This document shows positions 16,618 through 26,886 of a DNA stretch of 47,995 nt, in pieces. Each line of letters starts with the position of its first letter. Within the stretch, counting starts at the first letter, position 1. The position numbers and the translations under genes were made by a program. The DNA lies in NCBI GenBank assembly GCA_944390355.1, contig CALXPT010000013.1, forward strand, positions 1 through 47,995, given 5' to 3'. The notes under the pieces are model-generated. The model saw nothing but the letters and a program-made list of their open reading frames with translations, ran no database searches and was not told the DNA's origin. This DNA is from an uncultured Alphaproteobacteria bacterium. Its GTDB lineage: Bacteria; Pseudomonadota; Alphaproteobacteria; RF32; CAG-239.

Positions 16618-17142
16618 ATGGAATTAATGGAAGGATTATTGACCAGACGCTCAATTCGCAAATTTCAGGATAGACCGATAGAAAAAGAGGTGTTGGAAAA
16701 AATAATCAAAGCGGCGGAACATGCCCCGTCGGCTCACAACACACAGCCGTGGCATTTTCTGGTTATCCAAAATAAAGAGCATTTGAAACATTTTCGTGTA
16801 ATGCAACGCTCAGCCTTATTTGCGGAGAATGCTGCGGCCGTCATTTTGGTTTGTGTTGATAAGGGAGAGAGTTTCAGCCGCGAGAAAGAAGGCTGGAGCT
16901 ATCAAGATATAGACGGCTCGGCAGCCACGATGAATATACTATTGGCAGCACATTCATTAGGTCTGGGAGCCTGTTGGTGCGGAGCCTCGCCGATGACCGG
17001 CCCGATAGCGGCAATTAAAGAATATTTTGAGTTGCCGGAAAATATTGCGCCATTTTCGATAGTCGTTCTGGGATATCCGGATGAAACCCCGAAAGAGATG
17101 CCCCGACATTCAACCGAACGCATCCATTGGGAAAAATGGTAA
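16618..17142 (+). CDS. Nitroreductase-family FMN oxidoreductase
   Basis: 174 residues. The N-terminus LLTRRSIRKFQDRPI and APSAHNTQPWHFLVI are the usual FMN-phosphate-binding segments of the family. LGLGACWCGASPMTGP and the end region IVVLGYPDETPKE complete the fold. Members are cytoplasmic NAD(P)H-dependent flavoenzymes reducing nitro compounds, quinones or other substrates; the natural substrate cannot be told from sequence. A terminator and then cassette B follow. Confidence 0.9.
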   Translation: MELMEGLLTRRSIRKFQDRPIEKEVLEKIIKAAEHAPSAHNTQPWHFLVIQNKEHLKHFRVMQRSALFAENAAAVILVCVDKGESFSREKEGWSYQDIDGSAATMNILLAAHSLGLGACWCGASPMTGPIAAIKEYFELPENIAPFSIVVLGYPDETPKEMPRHSTERIHWEKW

Positions 17143-17161
17143 GAAAGAAAATCCGATATTT

Positions 17162-17192
17162 AAGCCCGTTCTTAAGTGAGCGGGCTTTTTTT
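17162..17192 (+). terminator. Rho-independent terminator before cassette B
   Basis: The stem AAGCCCG/CGGGCTT with a loop of about 12 nt is followed by a T run. Cassette B's left end begins 28 nt further on. Confidence 0.85.
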
Positions 17193-17274
17193 GTGTGTAA
17201 ACGGCAATAAAAGAGTCAATTTTTTTTATGCAAAACAATTCGTGCAAACCCTTGTCCAGCCTCGAAAATTTCTA

Positions 17275-17303
17275 TTGAAAGGATTTTTTTCTTGTGGTAT
17301 AAT
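17275..17303 (+). promoter_or_regulatory. Sigma-70-type promoter of cassette B
   Basis: TTGAAA (17275-17280) and TATAAT (17298-17303) with a 17-nt spacer, identical to the cassette A promoter including the spacer. Confidence 0.85.
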
Positions 17304-17350
17304 ACGAGTCGTGGAGACAAATGTAATTAGAACTTTATGCGAGGTGTATT

Positions 17351-18223
17351 ATGATGAAAAAGGGTTGCCTTTTGCTGTGTGCAACAGCATTAAGCTTGGC
17401 TTGGTTGGATAATCAAGCTCAAGCATCAATTGGTTTTAATCTGAAAGCACCTCCAGTTCCGAGCTATGCTAAATTACACACATCACACACTTCACACCTC
17501 ATGGCTCGACATTTGTCTTCGCCGAGTTTTAGCGAGCGGCCGGAGGTTAAGGTTGCGCAGGTGTGCTTTATCACCGATACGGAAGATTGCGGCGGGGCGG
17601 ACTTTGTCGGTACCGATGGAACGCAAGGCACACCGCCGGACGTACTTCCCCCAGGGGATGGTGATAGCTGTATCAAAATGGGATATAAAAAGACCGCCTG
17701 CCCACAAGATTATAAGCCGAATAAATATTGTCCGTTAAACAGCATCTACTTTGCCGAATGTATTCCCGATTGCCCGAGTGATTACAAGACCTGCGAACCG
17801 CCATTAAAAGGTGTCGGAGAGGTTTGCGGCAATGATTTGTATGAAGATTGCTGTACCCCGACTTGCGGTGATGAATATAAATATGACGCAAGCAATGTTC
17901 CGGTCGGTTATGAGTTGGTCGGCGAGCCTTGCATGGCCTGTGAAGACGGCGGCTCAAAAGCAAAATACAAAGACATTGAAGAAAAAGATTGTACGGGGTT
18001 TGTTGACTGCGGCCTATCGGGGTGCAAATCGGGAACACCGACTTGCCAAAGCGGCAGTCAGATTAAGTGTTCGGAGTGCGAACCTTGTCCGAACTTAGGT
18101 ACGGAGAGTGAATGCCCGCCGTGCACGGTTTGCACATTTGAAGAATGCTCGAATTTATACATCGTCAGCGGTTGCAAAACGGGGTGTACGGATTATTGCG
18201 ACTTCTGCGCTTTTGAACAATAA
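17351..18223 (+). CDS. Cys-rich exported protein, cassette B
   Basis: 290 residues, paralogue of the product at 3762-4625. Signal peptide MMKKGCLLLCATALSLAWLD, processing near AQA. The first 100 and last 60 residues are nearly the same as copy A (CPSDYKTCEPPLKGVGEVC, CPNLGTESECPPC, ECSNLYIV). The central part is reworked (DEYKYDASNVPVGYELVGEP, CMACEDGGSKAKYKD), yet cysteine spacing is kept. This mosaic pattern suggests gene conversion among cassettes. A cell-surface or secreted role is likely; the function is unknown. Confidence 0.8.
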   Translation: MMKKGCLLLCATALSLAWLDNQAQASIGFNLKAPPVPSYAKLHTSHTSHLMARHLSSPSFSERPEVKVAQVCFITDTEDCGGADFVGTDGTQGTPPDVLPPGDGDSCIKMGYKKTACPQDYKPNKYCPLNSIYFAECIPDCPSDYKTCEPPLKGVGEVCGNDLYEDCCTPTCGDEYKYDASNVPVGYELVGEPCMACEDGGSKAKYKDIEEKDCTGFVDCGLSGCKSGTPTCQSGSQIKCSECEPCPNLGTESECPPCTVCTFEECSNLYIVSGCKTGCTDYCDFCAFEQ

Positions 18224-18264
18224 CCAATTTTTTAGAACTAAAACTATTATATGGGAGAAAGAAA

Positions 18265-19620
18265 ATGAGAAAGTTTTTATTATATTCATCGGCTTTGGTG
18301 GCTTTTGCGATGAGCGGCGTGGCTGAGGCTGCTTGCATTCAAACCCCGAATTGTACCACACTGGGCTATACCTCCACCACGGCCTGCGAGGGCGGATTAA
18401 AATGCCCGTGGGGTAACGCTTGGTTTTGTAATGTTGGTGGCGGTGGCAGCGGTTCAAATCCTGATTATAGCAATTGCAAAATCGGTGATATATTGTATTC
18501 GGATATGAGCTGTAATGCGAATATGATTGTATCTAAAACGCCAATCGGTGTGGTGTTTGATACTACCAATGGTTTGGCCATAGCTAAAGATGAGTTTGCA
18601 AATTTGGTTTGGGGAGCTGTCGTGGAAGATGTGTCTGGGGTACAAAACTCAAGCAGTGTTTCAACCTCAACGGCGGATTGGCAAGGGTTTAAAAACACCA
18701 AAGCAATGTATGAGGCAGATAAATCAGGTGTGAATTATCCGGCGATTAAAAAGGTTTTGACATATTCAACAACTGGAACAGAACAGGGACAATGGTATTT
18801 GCCGGCGGCGGGAGAATTACAGGCAATCTCGACCAACAAAGACACTTTGAATACAACGTTAGCCAAAATCGGCGGAACGCAGATGTCGGGTAATTATTGG
18901 TCATCATCGGAACAAAACAGTGGCAGCAGCTATTATATCGGCATAGGAAACAATAGCAGCACTATTGGCAGAAAGCTTGTAAAAAGTAAAGCAAAACCGG
19001 TGATAAACTTTGGCAGCAAGAATAAGACAGATTTTGCTTATAACAATGGTGGAACTGTTGTTACATGTAAGATTGGAGATATCTTATATTCAGATAAAAA
19101 ATGTTATTCAGGTGGTGTCCAATCCGGCAAAACGCCGATTGGTGTTGTGTTTGATGCTAGTCGGCGTACAGCGATAGCCTTGGAAAGTTCGTCTTCTTCT
19201 GGAATAGAATGGGGTGGTTATGGGTATGATATCCCAGGGATAACGAATACAACAGATTTATCGCAAGCTAAACAAGACTTCAGCGGTAAGGCTAATACGG
19301 CAGCGATAAAAGCGTATAATAGTAGTTTGTCGAATTATCCAGCAGCAAAATATGCGTATGAATATAAAACCACCGGCACGAATGCGGGAGAGTGGTATTT
19401 GCCGGCTTTGGGTGAGTTGTATACTGTGAATAGTAATAAGGACTTTTTGAACTATGCGTTGTCATTGGTGGGTAAGAAGGATATTCCGACAGATGAACAT
19501 TGGTCTTCTTCCGAGCATTCTGATTACTATGCTTGGCTATTGCACTTCTATAATGGTGGTGTGGGCAACTACACTAAGGCCTACGCTAACGGTTACGTTC
19601 GTCCAGTCCTAGCTTTTTAG
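18265..19620 (+). CDS. DUF1566 (C-type-lectin-like) exported protein with hypervariable C-terminus, cassette B
   Basis: 451 residues. Signal peptide MRKFLLYSSALVAFAMSGVA, then the Cys module CIQTPNCTTLGYTSTTAC, a GGGGSG linker and two DUF1566 domains. Domain 1 (to KPVINFGSKNKTDFAYNNGG) is almost the same as in copy A, whereas the last 25 codons before GYVRPVLAF are scrambled relative to it (HSDYYAWLLHFYNGGVGNYT then KAYAN). GGGAGA precedes the ATG. A selectable binding surface at the C-terminus is the expected function by analogy with DGR-diversified lectin-fold proteins. Confidence 0.85.
   Translation: MRKFLLYSSALVAFAMSGVAEAACIQTPNCTTLGYTSTTACEGGLKCPWGNAWFCNVGGGGSGSNPDYSNCKIGDILYSDMSCNANMIVSKTPIGVVFDTTNGLAIAKDEFANLVWGAVVEDVSGVQNSSSVSTSTADWQGFKNTKAMYEADKSGVNYPAIKKVLTYSTTGTEQGQWYLPAAGELQAISTNKDTLNTTLAKIGGTQMSGNYWSSSEQNSGSSYYIGIGNNSSTIGRKLVKSKAKPVINFGSKNKTDFAYNNGGTVVTCKIGDILYSDKKCYSGGVQSGKTPIGVVFDASRRTAIALESSSSSGIEWGGYGYDIPGITNTTDLSQAKQDFSGKANTAAIKAYNSSLSNYPAAKYAYEYKTTGTNAGEWYLPALGELYTVNSNKDFLNYALSLVGKKDIPTDEHWSSSEHSDYYAWLLHFYNGGVGNYTKAYANGYVRPVLAF
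19498..19620 (+). other. Putative DGR variable region (VR-B)
   Basis: A 123-nt block with the same 18-nt start and 31-nt end (through the stop) as VR-A and VR-C. The variable codons lie at 19516-19590. At 14 of the 15 diversified positions the third base equals that of VR-C, while first and second bases differ freely, as expected if both were copied from one template with AAY codons. Confidence 0.78.
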
Positions 19621-19642
19621 GTTTTTGCCCATAAAAAACATC

Positions 19643-19670
19643 AAAGCCCGCTCATTCAAAAGCGGGCTTT
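19643..19670 (+). terminator. Hairpin terminator after VR-B
   Basis: The stem AAAGCCCGCT/AGCGGGCTTT with an 8-nt loop starts 22 nt after the DUF1566 stop. The T run after it is short. It may also serve lexA from the other side. Confidence 0.75.
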
Positions 19671-19761
19671 ATGTATAACAATCATTCATTTTTTTGTGGG
19701 GAAAAATACCTTTCATATGCATACATATACAAAACCGCATCTTACTACCACAAGCAGATTT

Positions 19762-20418
19762 TTAATGATACGTCCGCATCAAGCCCGCCAAAATTCCTTG
19801 GATTTTAACTCTTGCCGCAGGTAGACGGCGGGTTTGGTAATCTTTGTTCATTGGAATAAGCAAAACATCATTTCCGTCGCGTTTAAATATTTTGAGTGTA
19901 GCTTCGGCATTATCCACCAACGCCACAACGATATCACCGTTGTTAGCGGTCTCGGCTTTTTTGATAATCACGGTGTCGCCGTCCATAATCCCCCCCTCAA
20001 TCATGGATTCGCCCTCAATGGTTAAGGCATAAAACTGCCCATGACTAACCATTTCAAACGGCACGGGAATAACCTCATTTTCATCGGCAATTGCCTCAAT
20101 TGGCGTACCGGCGGCAATTTTGCCGTAAAGAGGGATTTGCGCGGCAGAGTTTTGCAATGCAATATCGCGTTTTTTTTCTTCTTCCACAATAGCCTTGGGC
20201 TTAAATTTGGGGAGTTTAATAACTTCCAAAGCGCGCGCCTTATGAGGGAGTTTGCGAATAAATTCTCTTTCTTCCAAAGCCTCAATCAAGGCATGGATTC
20301 CGGATTTTGATTTTAACCCGACGGCATTTTTCATTTCTTCAAAAGAGGGGGAACAGCCGGTTTCTTTCAAAACCTTATTAATATACATCAAGAGCTTATA
20401 TTGTTTTTCGGTTAACAT
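19762..20418 (-). CDS. lexA: LexA, SOS repressor and self-cleaving protease
   Basis: 218 residues from the ATG at 20418 (AGAGAGGATAA upstream), giving the standard start MLTEKQYKLLMYINK; an in-frame ATG 39 nt earlier has no fitting ribosome site. The winged helix-turn-helix is at 1-65 (GCSPSFEEMKNAVGLKSKSG). The cleavage pair Ala-Gly lies in KIAAGTPIEA, the catalytic Ser in GESMIEGG, and the Lys in NAEATLK. It represses DNA-damage genes and is cleaved with RecA-ssDNA. A palindrome upstream suggests autoregulation. Confidence 0.95.
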   Translation of the reverse strand: MLTEKQYKLLMYINKVLKETGCSPSFEEMKNAVGLKSKSGIHALIEALEEREFIRKLPHKARALEVIKLPKFKPKAIVEEEKKRDIALQNSAAQIPLYGKIAAGTPIEAIADENEVIPVPFEMVSHGQFYALTIEGESMIEGGIMDGDTVIIKKAETANNGDIVVALVDNAEATLKIFKRDGNDVLLIPMNKDYQTRRLPAARVKIQGILAGLMRTYH

Positions 20419-20451
20419 ACGCTTATCCTCTCTTTCAAAGAATATAAAAAA

Positions 20452-20485
20452 GAACATTATTGGAATATTTGTACTAATAATGTTC
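20452..20485 (-). promoter_or_regulatory. Palindromic candidate operator upstream of lexA
   Basis: A perfect 10-bp inverted repeat GAACATTATT/AATAATGTTC with 14 nt between lies 34-67 nt before the lexA start. Its arms begin or end with GAAC/GTTC, the half-site of alphaproteobacterial SOS boxes, but the direct GTTC-N7-GTTC arrangement is met only with mismatches. Confidence 0.5.
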
Positions 20486-20518
20486 TAAATGAAAGAGCCG
20501 TGCATGTCAAGTATTTTA

Positions 20519-21820
20519 TTATCGATTCAAGTCTTTTTTTGTATTCAAAATATATTTTTGCATCGCAAGGCTTAAATCGCTTTGGGCTTTTTTAACGGGA
20601 GCAGAGAGTTCTTTTTCTTTAGCTTTTTGAGCCTCAGCCATAATTCTCTGTTGAATTTTTTCAAGCTTTTTGGCTTCCTGATAAGTTTTTCCGGGGTATT
20701 TGTTAAGGAGTTTAACATATTTATCCAGAATAGATTTGTCTTTTGCGATGAGGGATAAATCACGCATGGTTGTTAAAGAAGGGGCATCTTTAATGTGTTC
20801 TTTGGCAAAGGCAATGGCTCTTTTGCCGCCTTTTGTACCGAAAACGCCTCTGAAAGTATTATTTAATGTAGAAATGTAGTTTAAAGAGTTAATCTCGGAC
20901 AAAGACTTTCCTTTAACGGTTCTCTCTATACCGTTAAGGTTGCCCGTTGCAATATCTTTGGTGCACCATAACCCGATGACGACCCAATGAACATCTTCAA
21001 TGGCAATATTTTTCTTAGCCAAAGTTTCTCGGATGGCATCAAAAGTTTGTTGATTGTAGCCGATATAGCATTCACCGCCGAAGTCGCGTTGCGCATGCAA
21101 AAAATTCACCGGATTGTTTTTTCCCTCGTTTCTGAACTTTTGTTTAAAATCAGGTACGACGAAACGCGCCAAAGCATTACGCTTGGGATTACCGGAGTGA
21201 TAGGCGGCATTTCCTTTTTTGGCGAGTTCATCTTTGAATGCGGTCAAAGCCTTTTGAAAACCTGCGGAAGATTTGTTAAAAAAGCGATTCCCGATATCTT
21301 TATATTCATCATGCAGTAAGATATAAATGGCAAAGTTCTTGGCATTAAACATATTCATCTGCAAACTGCCGGCATAAGAGTTAAACACGCCGACCGGATT
21401 AGCCTCTTCGCCGACTTCACGCTGATAAGTCAAATCCCAAATGGAATAAGGAGTAGCGTTTTTAAAATCTTTAACTTCACGGCCGTGTTTATCAAGAACC
21501 TTGTTATAGAATTCGTAGTGAGGATTTTTTTCCAAAGACGAGACATTGACCATGTCTTTATCAAAAAGGAGTTCATCGGATATGATTTCGGGGCTTTCGG
21601 AAACGGCTTCGGCGTGAATTTCAAAAGCGGTTTCTTCCTCGGCTTTAGGAGCATGAGGACTATTTTCTGCATGAGCTGTTCCTGAGTGATAAGCGGCGGC
21701 GGAAGCGAGTGTCAACAAAGTAGCACCTGCGGCTTTGTTTGAAGTTTTTTTCAATAACATGCGCGCACGCCGAAGTTCTTCCTTGATGGTTAATAACTTA
21801 TTTTTCATATCTTCCGTCAT
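20519..21820 (-). CDS. Exported hypothetical protein, possibly cell-wall related
   Basis: 433 residues. A charged start (MTEDMKNKLLTIKEELRRAR) precedes a hydrophobic stretch (AAGATLLTLASAAAYHSGTAHA, about 29-50) that looks like a late signal peptide or anchor. An acidic linker, a folded central region (NPVGVFNSYAGSLQMNMFNA, FGGECYIGYNQQTFDAI, HWVVIGLWCTKDIATGN) and a basic coiled C-terminus (KKLEKIQQRIMAEAQKAKEK) follow. The central part faintly recalls lysozyme- or transglycosylase-type folds, but I cannot point to a catalytic residue with confidence. It faces away from lysS and follows the lexA control region. Confidence 0.65.
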   Translation of the reverse strand: MTEDMKNKLLTIKEELRRARMLLKKTSNKAAGATLLTLASAAAYHSGTAHAENSPHAPKAEEETAFEIHAEAVSESPEIISDELLFDKDMVNVSSLEKNPHYEFYNKVLDKHGREVKDFKNATPYSIWDLTYQREVGEEANPVGVFNSYAGSLQMNMFNAKNFAIYILLHDEYKDIGNRFFNKSSAGFQKALTAFKDELAKKGNAAYHSGNPKRNALARFVVPDFKQKFRNEGKNNPVNFLHAQRDFGGECYIGYNQQTFDAIRETLAKKNIAIEDVHWVVIGLWCTKDIATGNLNGIERTVKGKSLSEINSLNYISTLNNTFRGVFGTKGGKRAIAFAKEHIKDAPSLTTMRDLSLIAKDKSILDKYVKLLNKYPGKTYQEAKKLEKIQQRIMAEAQKAKEKELSAPVKKAQSDLSLAMQKYILNTKKDLNR

Positions 21821-22017
21821 TAAAAAATTCTCTCCTGATAGACACTGTTCTTTTACTTCAAAAACTCAATAGAATTATACCATTTTTTTCATGGAAATAA
21901 AGTACTTTTTGCAAGTAAAACAAATTATTTTGTTGAAAATTTTTCCAAGACGTTTATAGTCTCAAAAAGATAATATGTATAAAAAAGAATTTTTGATTTA
22001 AGGAATGGCAAACAACA

Positions 22018-23490
22018 ATGACAGCAGAGAGTACACTTCACCGCGATTCGCGCTTGGCAAAATTAAACAACTTGCAAGAACAGGGCTATAATCCGTATCC
22101 TTATGTTTTTAAACCGACGGCATACGCAGCCGACTTGCAGGAAAAATATAAGGATTTGGAATCTGGTACCGAAACCGAAGATACCTACACGATAGCCGGC
22201 CGCGCCATGGCGGTTCGCAACAGCGGAATGTTTATAGATGTCAAAGACCAAAGCGGAAAGATACAGGCTTTCTGCCACAAAATGCATTTGGGTGAAGAAG
22301 ATTTGGCAAAGCTCAAGTGCTTGGATGTAGGTGACATTGTTGGTATTACGGGCTTCATCCGTCGCACCCCGCGCGGAGAGTTATCCATAGCAGCCAAAAA
22401 ATTTGATATCATCTCAAAGTCATTACAGCCATTGCCGGAAAAATTCCATGGCTTAACCGATGTGGATGCGCGCTATCGCCAGCGTTATGTTGATTTTATC
22501 GTTAATGACGATGCAAAGGAAATTTACAAAAAGCGTTGCCAAATAACATCCGCTATTCGCAGTTATTTTGAAGAACATGGATTCTTAGAGGTAGAAACGC
22601 CGATGTTGCACCCGATAATGGGCGGCGCGAATGCCAAGCCGTTTATCACGCACCATAATACTTTGGATATGGATTTGTACTTGAGAATAGCACCGGAACT
22701 TTATTTGAAGAGATTGGTCGTCGGTGGTTTTGACCGCGTATTTGAGATTGGGCGCAATTTCCGCAATGAAGGAATTGATAAAAGCCATAATCCGGAGTTT
22801 ACGGGGCTTGAGGCCTATCAAGCTTATGCAGACTATAATGATATGGCAGAGTTGATACCGGATTTGATAAAATATGTTGCGCAAAAAGTTTTGGGAACAA
22901 CCACAATCACGTTCGGCGAGCATGAAATAGATTTGAATAAGCCGTTTGTAAAAAAATCAATGATAGATTTGGTTAAAGAATACGCAGGGGTTGACTTTTT
23001 GCAAGCACAAACCTTGGAACAAGCCAAAGAAATGGCTAAGACGGCAGGCGTTAATGCCGATGATTGCATTTCTTGGGGCAAAGTTGTGTCTGAGGTTTTT
23101 GATGAAAAGGTTGAAGCCAATTTAATCCAACCGACATTGGTAATGGATATGCCGCGTGATATTTCGCCTTTAGCCAAAACACACCGCAGCAATCCGAGAT
23201 TGGTTGAGCATTTTGATGCCTACATTGCCGGAATGGAAATGGGCTGCGCATATTCCGAGTTATCTAATCCTTTGGAGCAAAGAGAGCGTTTTGAAGCCCA
23301 GTGCGCCGACCGAGAAAAAGGCGATGATGAGGCTCAAATGCTGGATGAAGATTTCTTAAATGCGTTGGAAATCGGTTTTCCGCCCTCAGGAGGTATGGGC
23401 ATGGGAATTGACCGCTTGGCAATTTTACTGACGGGAGCCGATACCATACGCGATGTTATCGCATTCCCGACTTTAAGGAAGAAGGATTAA
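22018..23490 (+). CDS. lysS: Lysyl-tRNA synthetase, class II
   Basis: 490 residues, normal length. The N-terminal OB-fold anticodon-binding domain lies at ~60-150 ([19 protein letters not shown]). The class II core has motif 2 as [20 protein letters not shown] (about 242-261) and motif 3 as [20 protein letters not shown] near the end. It charges tRNA-Lys in the cytoplasm. The deacetylase gene starts 24 nt after the stop and is probably co-transcribed. Confidence 0.97.
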   Translation: MTAESTLHRDSRLAKLNNLQEQGYNPYPYVFKPTAYAADLQEKYKDLESGTETEDTYTIAGRAMAVRNSGMFIDVKDQSGKIQAFCHKMHLGEEDLAKLKCLDVGDIVGITGFIRRTPRGELSIAAKKFDIISKSLQPLPEKFHGLTDVDARYRQRYVDFIVNDDAKEIYKKRCQITSAIRSYFEEHGFLEVETPMLHPIMGGANAKPFITHHNTLDMDLYLRIAPELYLKRLVVGGFDRVFEIGRNFRNEGIDKSHNPEFTGLEAYQAYADYNDMAELIPDLIKYVAQKVLGTTTITFGEHEIDLNKPFVKKSMIDLVKEYAGVDFLQAQTLEQAKEMAKTAGVNADDCISWGKVVSEVFDEKVEANLIQPTLVMDMPRDISPLAKTHRSNPRLVEHFDAYIAGMEMGCAYSELSNPLEQRERFEAQCADREKGDDEAQMLDEDFLNALEIGFPPSGGMGMGIDRLAILLTGADTIRDVIAFPTLRKKD

Positions 23491-23514
23491 ACAGTCATAT
23501 TCGAGGCCGATACC

Positions 23515-24792
23515 TTGATAAAGAAAATCACAAAAAAAACGAAGAAAAGCACCAAACCGAAGATAAAAAAAAATAAGAAAAAATTTATCTCCGGTTGGCG
23601 GCTTTCTCTGTTCGGCTTGCTGTGTATTTTTGTGCTTTATGGATTGCATCCTTATATTTTTGAGAACAAACCGCAAGATGAAATAGGCGAGCTTATTGAG
23701 GAAGAAGTTCTGTCAGCACCTCAAGATAACAAAAAGCAGGCAGAAAATATTGCCCCCAAAACAGAAACCGGTTCAAAGGAAGAAGAGAGTTATTCATCAT
23801 CACAGGTTGTAACTAAAGCAGATGACATAGCCTATTTGATTAATGCGTTGAATGCGGAGGGCTATGAAGAACCGTTTCCCTCAGAGGAAGAGACAAAAAC
23901 GGAAGCTCAAAATTTACAGGCAGAGGCTGAGCAAGCCACGACGGTTGAAACATCGCACCTAAGTGATGAACATACATATCAACTTTATGAAGAAGAACTG
24001 CCGGATAATATCATTGATGAAAATATGGCAGAGAATTCAGAAGTACATTATCAGCATAAAAGCATCCGCGAAATACCGATACAAATTATGCCGCGTCCGC
24101 ATAAAAAGAAGATACCGCCCACTCAAGAGAAGTTGATAGCAATAGTGATAGATGATATGGGTGTTAATGTCAGAAGAACCAAAGACATAATCAGTTTGGA
24201 AGCCCCGTTAACTTCATCGTTTTTGACCTATGGTCCGCATCTTGAAAAACAGATAGAGGAGGCAAGGGCGGCCGGCCACGAGATAATGGCACACGTTCCG
24301 ATGCAGCCGCATAAAGATTTATACACCGCGCCCGATGGTTTGACTGTGAATATGAGCGATGAAGAGTTGACCGAAAATTTTGAAACAATGTTAAAAAAGT
24401 TTCCCAAGATACAAGGCATCAACAACCATATGGGTAGCAAGTTCACCGAAAACAGGCGAGTGATGAGTGATATCATGCAGGTTTTAAAAAAGCATAACTT
24501 GTTCTTTTTAGATTCCAAAACGACATCAAAATCTGTAGGGAGAGAAGTCGCGGCAATCCATGGAGTTAGATATGCGACCCGCCATGTATTTTTGGATAAT
24601 AACAATGAAAAGAATTATATTTTAAGACAGTTGCGCCAGACCGAAAAAATTGCCGAGAAAAACGGTTATGCGGTAGCGATAGGCCATCCCAAGAGCCAAA
24701 CTTACGCGGCGTTAAAAGAATGGCTTCCGACATTAAAAGCAAAGGGAATAAAATTGGTGCATATGAGTGAGATTGTCGAGCTAAGAAATTAA
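23515..24792 (+). CDS. Divergent polysaccharide deacetylase family protein (DUF610/YibQ type)
   Basis: 425 residues starting at TTG, with GAGG 8 nt upstream. A very basic N-terminus (about 25 residues, mostly Lys) precedes one membrane segment (LSLFGLLCIFVLYGLHPYIF), then a long acidic low-complexity linker (to ~190). The deacetylase-like domain follows, with IAIVIDDMGVNVRRTKDII, GHEIMAHVPMQPHKD, NNHMGSKFTENRRVM, FLDSKTTSKSVGREVA and AIGHPKSQTYAAL. The domain is anchored facing the periplasm. Family members keep the metal-binding geometry but their substrate is not established; a role at the cell wall is inferred. Confidence 0.85.
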   Translation: MIKKITKKTKKSTKPKIKKNKKKFISGWRLSLFGLLCIFVLYGLHPYIFENKPQDEIGELIEEEVLSAPQDNKKQAENIAPKTETGSKEEESYSSSQVVTKADDIAYLINALNAEGYEEPFPSEEETKTEAQNLQAEAEQATTVETSHLSDEHTYQLYEEELPDNIIDENMAENSEVHYQHKSIREIPIQIMPRPHKKKIPPTQEKLIAIVIDDMGVNVRRTKDIISLEAPLTSSFLTYGPHLEKQIEEARAAGHEIMAHVPMQPHKDLYTAPDGLTVNMSDEELTENFETMLKKFPKIQGINNHMGSKFTENRRVMSDIMQVLKKHNLFFLDSKTTSKSVGREVAAIHGVRYATRHVFLDNNNEKNYILRQLRQTEKIAEKNGYAVAIGHPKSQTYAALKEWLPTLKAKGIKLVHMSEIVELRN

Positions 24793-24807
24793 TATAAAAA
24801 AACAAAA

Positions 24808-24838
24808 AAAAGCGAGGTGATTTCACCCCGCTTTTTTT
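24808..24838 (+). terminator. Bidirectional terminator between deacetylase gene and eno
   Basis: The stem AGCGAGGTGA/TCACCCCGCT (one mismatch) is flanked by A and T runs and lies between convergent genes. Confidence 0.8.
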
Positions 24839-24857
24839 GTTGTGCTGGAAATAAAGC

Positions 24858-26198
<1,341 letters not shown>

Positions 26199-26318
26199 TC
26201 AAGTATTTATGCATAAAAAAGAAAGAGAATTTGGTATACAAGTTTTTCAACGATAAAAACACTTGTATAAAAAAATAAAATAATTAAAATAAACAAAAAC
26301 GCAAAGGGAGGAAAACAA

Positions 26319-26780
26319 ATGTTTTCAGAAAAATGGAACAGACGTTTTATGGAGGTTGCTTTTTTGGTTGCCTCATGGTCCAAAGACAATTCGACCAAAG
26401 TCGGAGCGGTTGTTGTAGGCCCCGACAGAGAAATCAGAGCCACCGGATATAATGGTTTGGTCAGAGGCGTAGATGACGACAAACCGGAGCGTATGGAACG
26501 CCCGACGAAATACGATTTTTTTGAACACGCGGAACGCAACGCAATATACAATGCTTGCCTAACCGGAACATCTTTGAAAAATTGCACGATATTTATAACA
26601 TTTCCGCCCTGCTCGGATTGTGCGCGCGCCATAATACAGTCCGGTATAAAGAGAGTAATCACCAATCCTTTTGAAACAACAGATAAAGCCAAAGATAAGT
26701 TATGGCGTGAAAAGTTTGAATATTCGCGCCAAATGTTTGAAGAGGCGGGGGTCGAATATATCGAACTTCCGAAAAAATAA
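26319..26780 (+). CDS. dCMP deaminase-like zinc cytidine/deoxycytidylate deaminase
   Basis: 153 residues. The zinc site is complete: HAERNAIYNAC (His and catalytic Glu, about 69-79) and PPCSDCARAII (two Cys, about 93-103). Other matches are NSTKVGAVVVGP-type sequence (FDNSTKVGAVVVGPDREI region) and TGYNGLVRGVDDD. This family supplies dUMP from dCMP for thymidylate synthesis. GGGAGG precedes the ATG. It is divergent from eno across a 183-nt AT-rich stretch. Confidence 0.88.
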   Translation: MFSEKWNRRFMEVAFLVASWSKDNSTKVGAVVVGPDREIRATGYNGLVRGVDDDKPERMERPTKYDFFEHAERNAIYNACLTGTSLKNCTIFITFPPCSDCARAIIQSGIKRVITNPFETTDKAKDKLWREKFEYSRQMFEEAGVEYIELPKK

Positions 26781-26886
26781 TTTTTTTCCCACTTTAAAAA
26801 TCGATTTCCATATCTATATAAGGAAAAAATGTTTCACCCGTTGAGCGGAAGCAGCAATTATTTTTGTATATAGATTGGAGAAGAAA

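Larger units (their letters stand above)
17220..19670 (+). repeat. Cassette B: two-gene variable-lectin cassette (copy 2 of 3)
   Basis: Same order and ends as cassette A: left-end motif with TTATGCAAAACAATTCGTGC, promoter, Cys-rich gene, DUF1566 gene, terminator. The upstream DNA and most of both genes closely match cassette A, with differences concentrated in the middle of the Cys-rich protein and at the 3' variable block. It lies between the nitroreductase gene and lexA. Confidence 0.85.
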
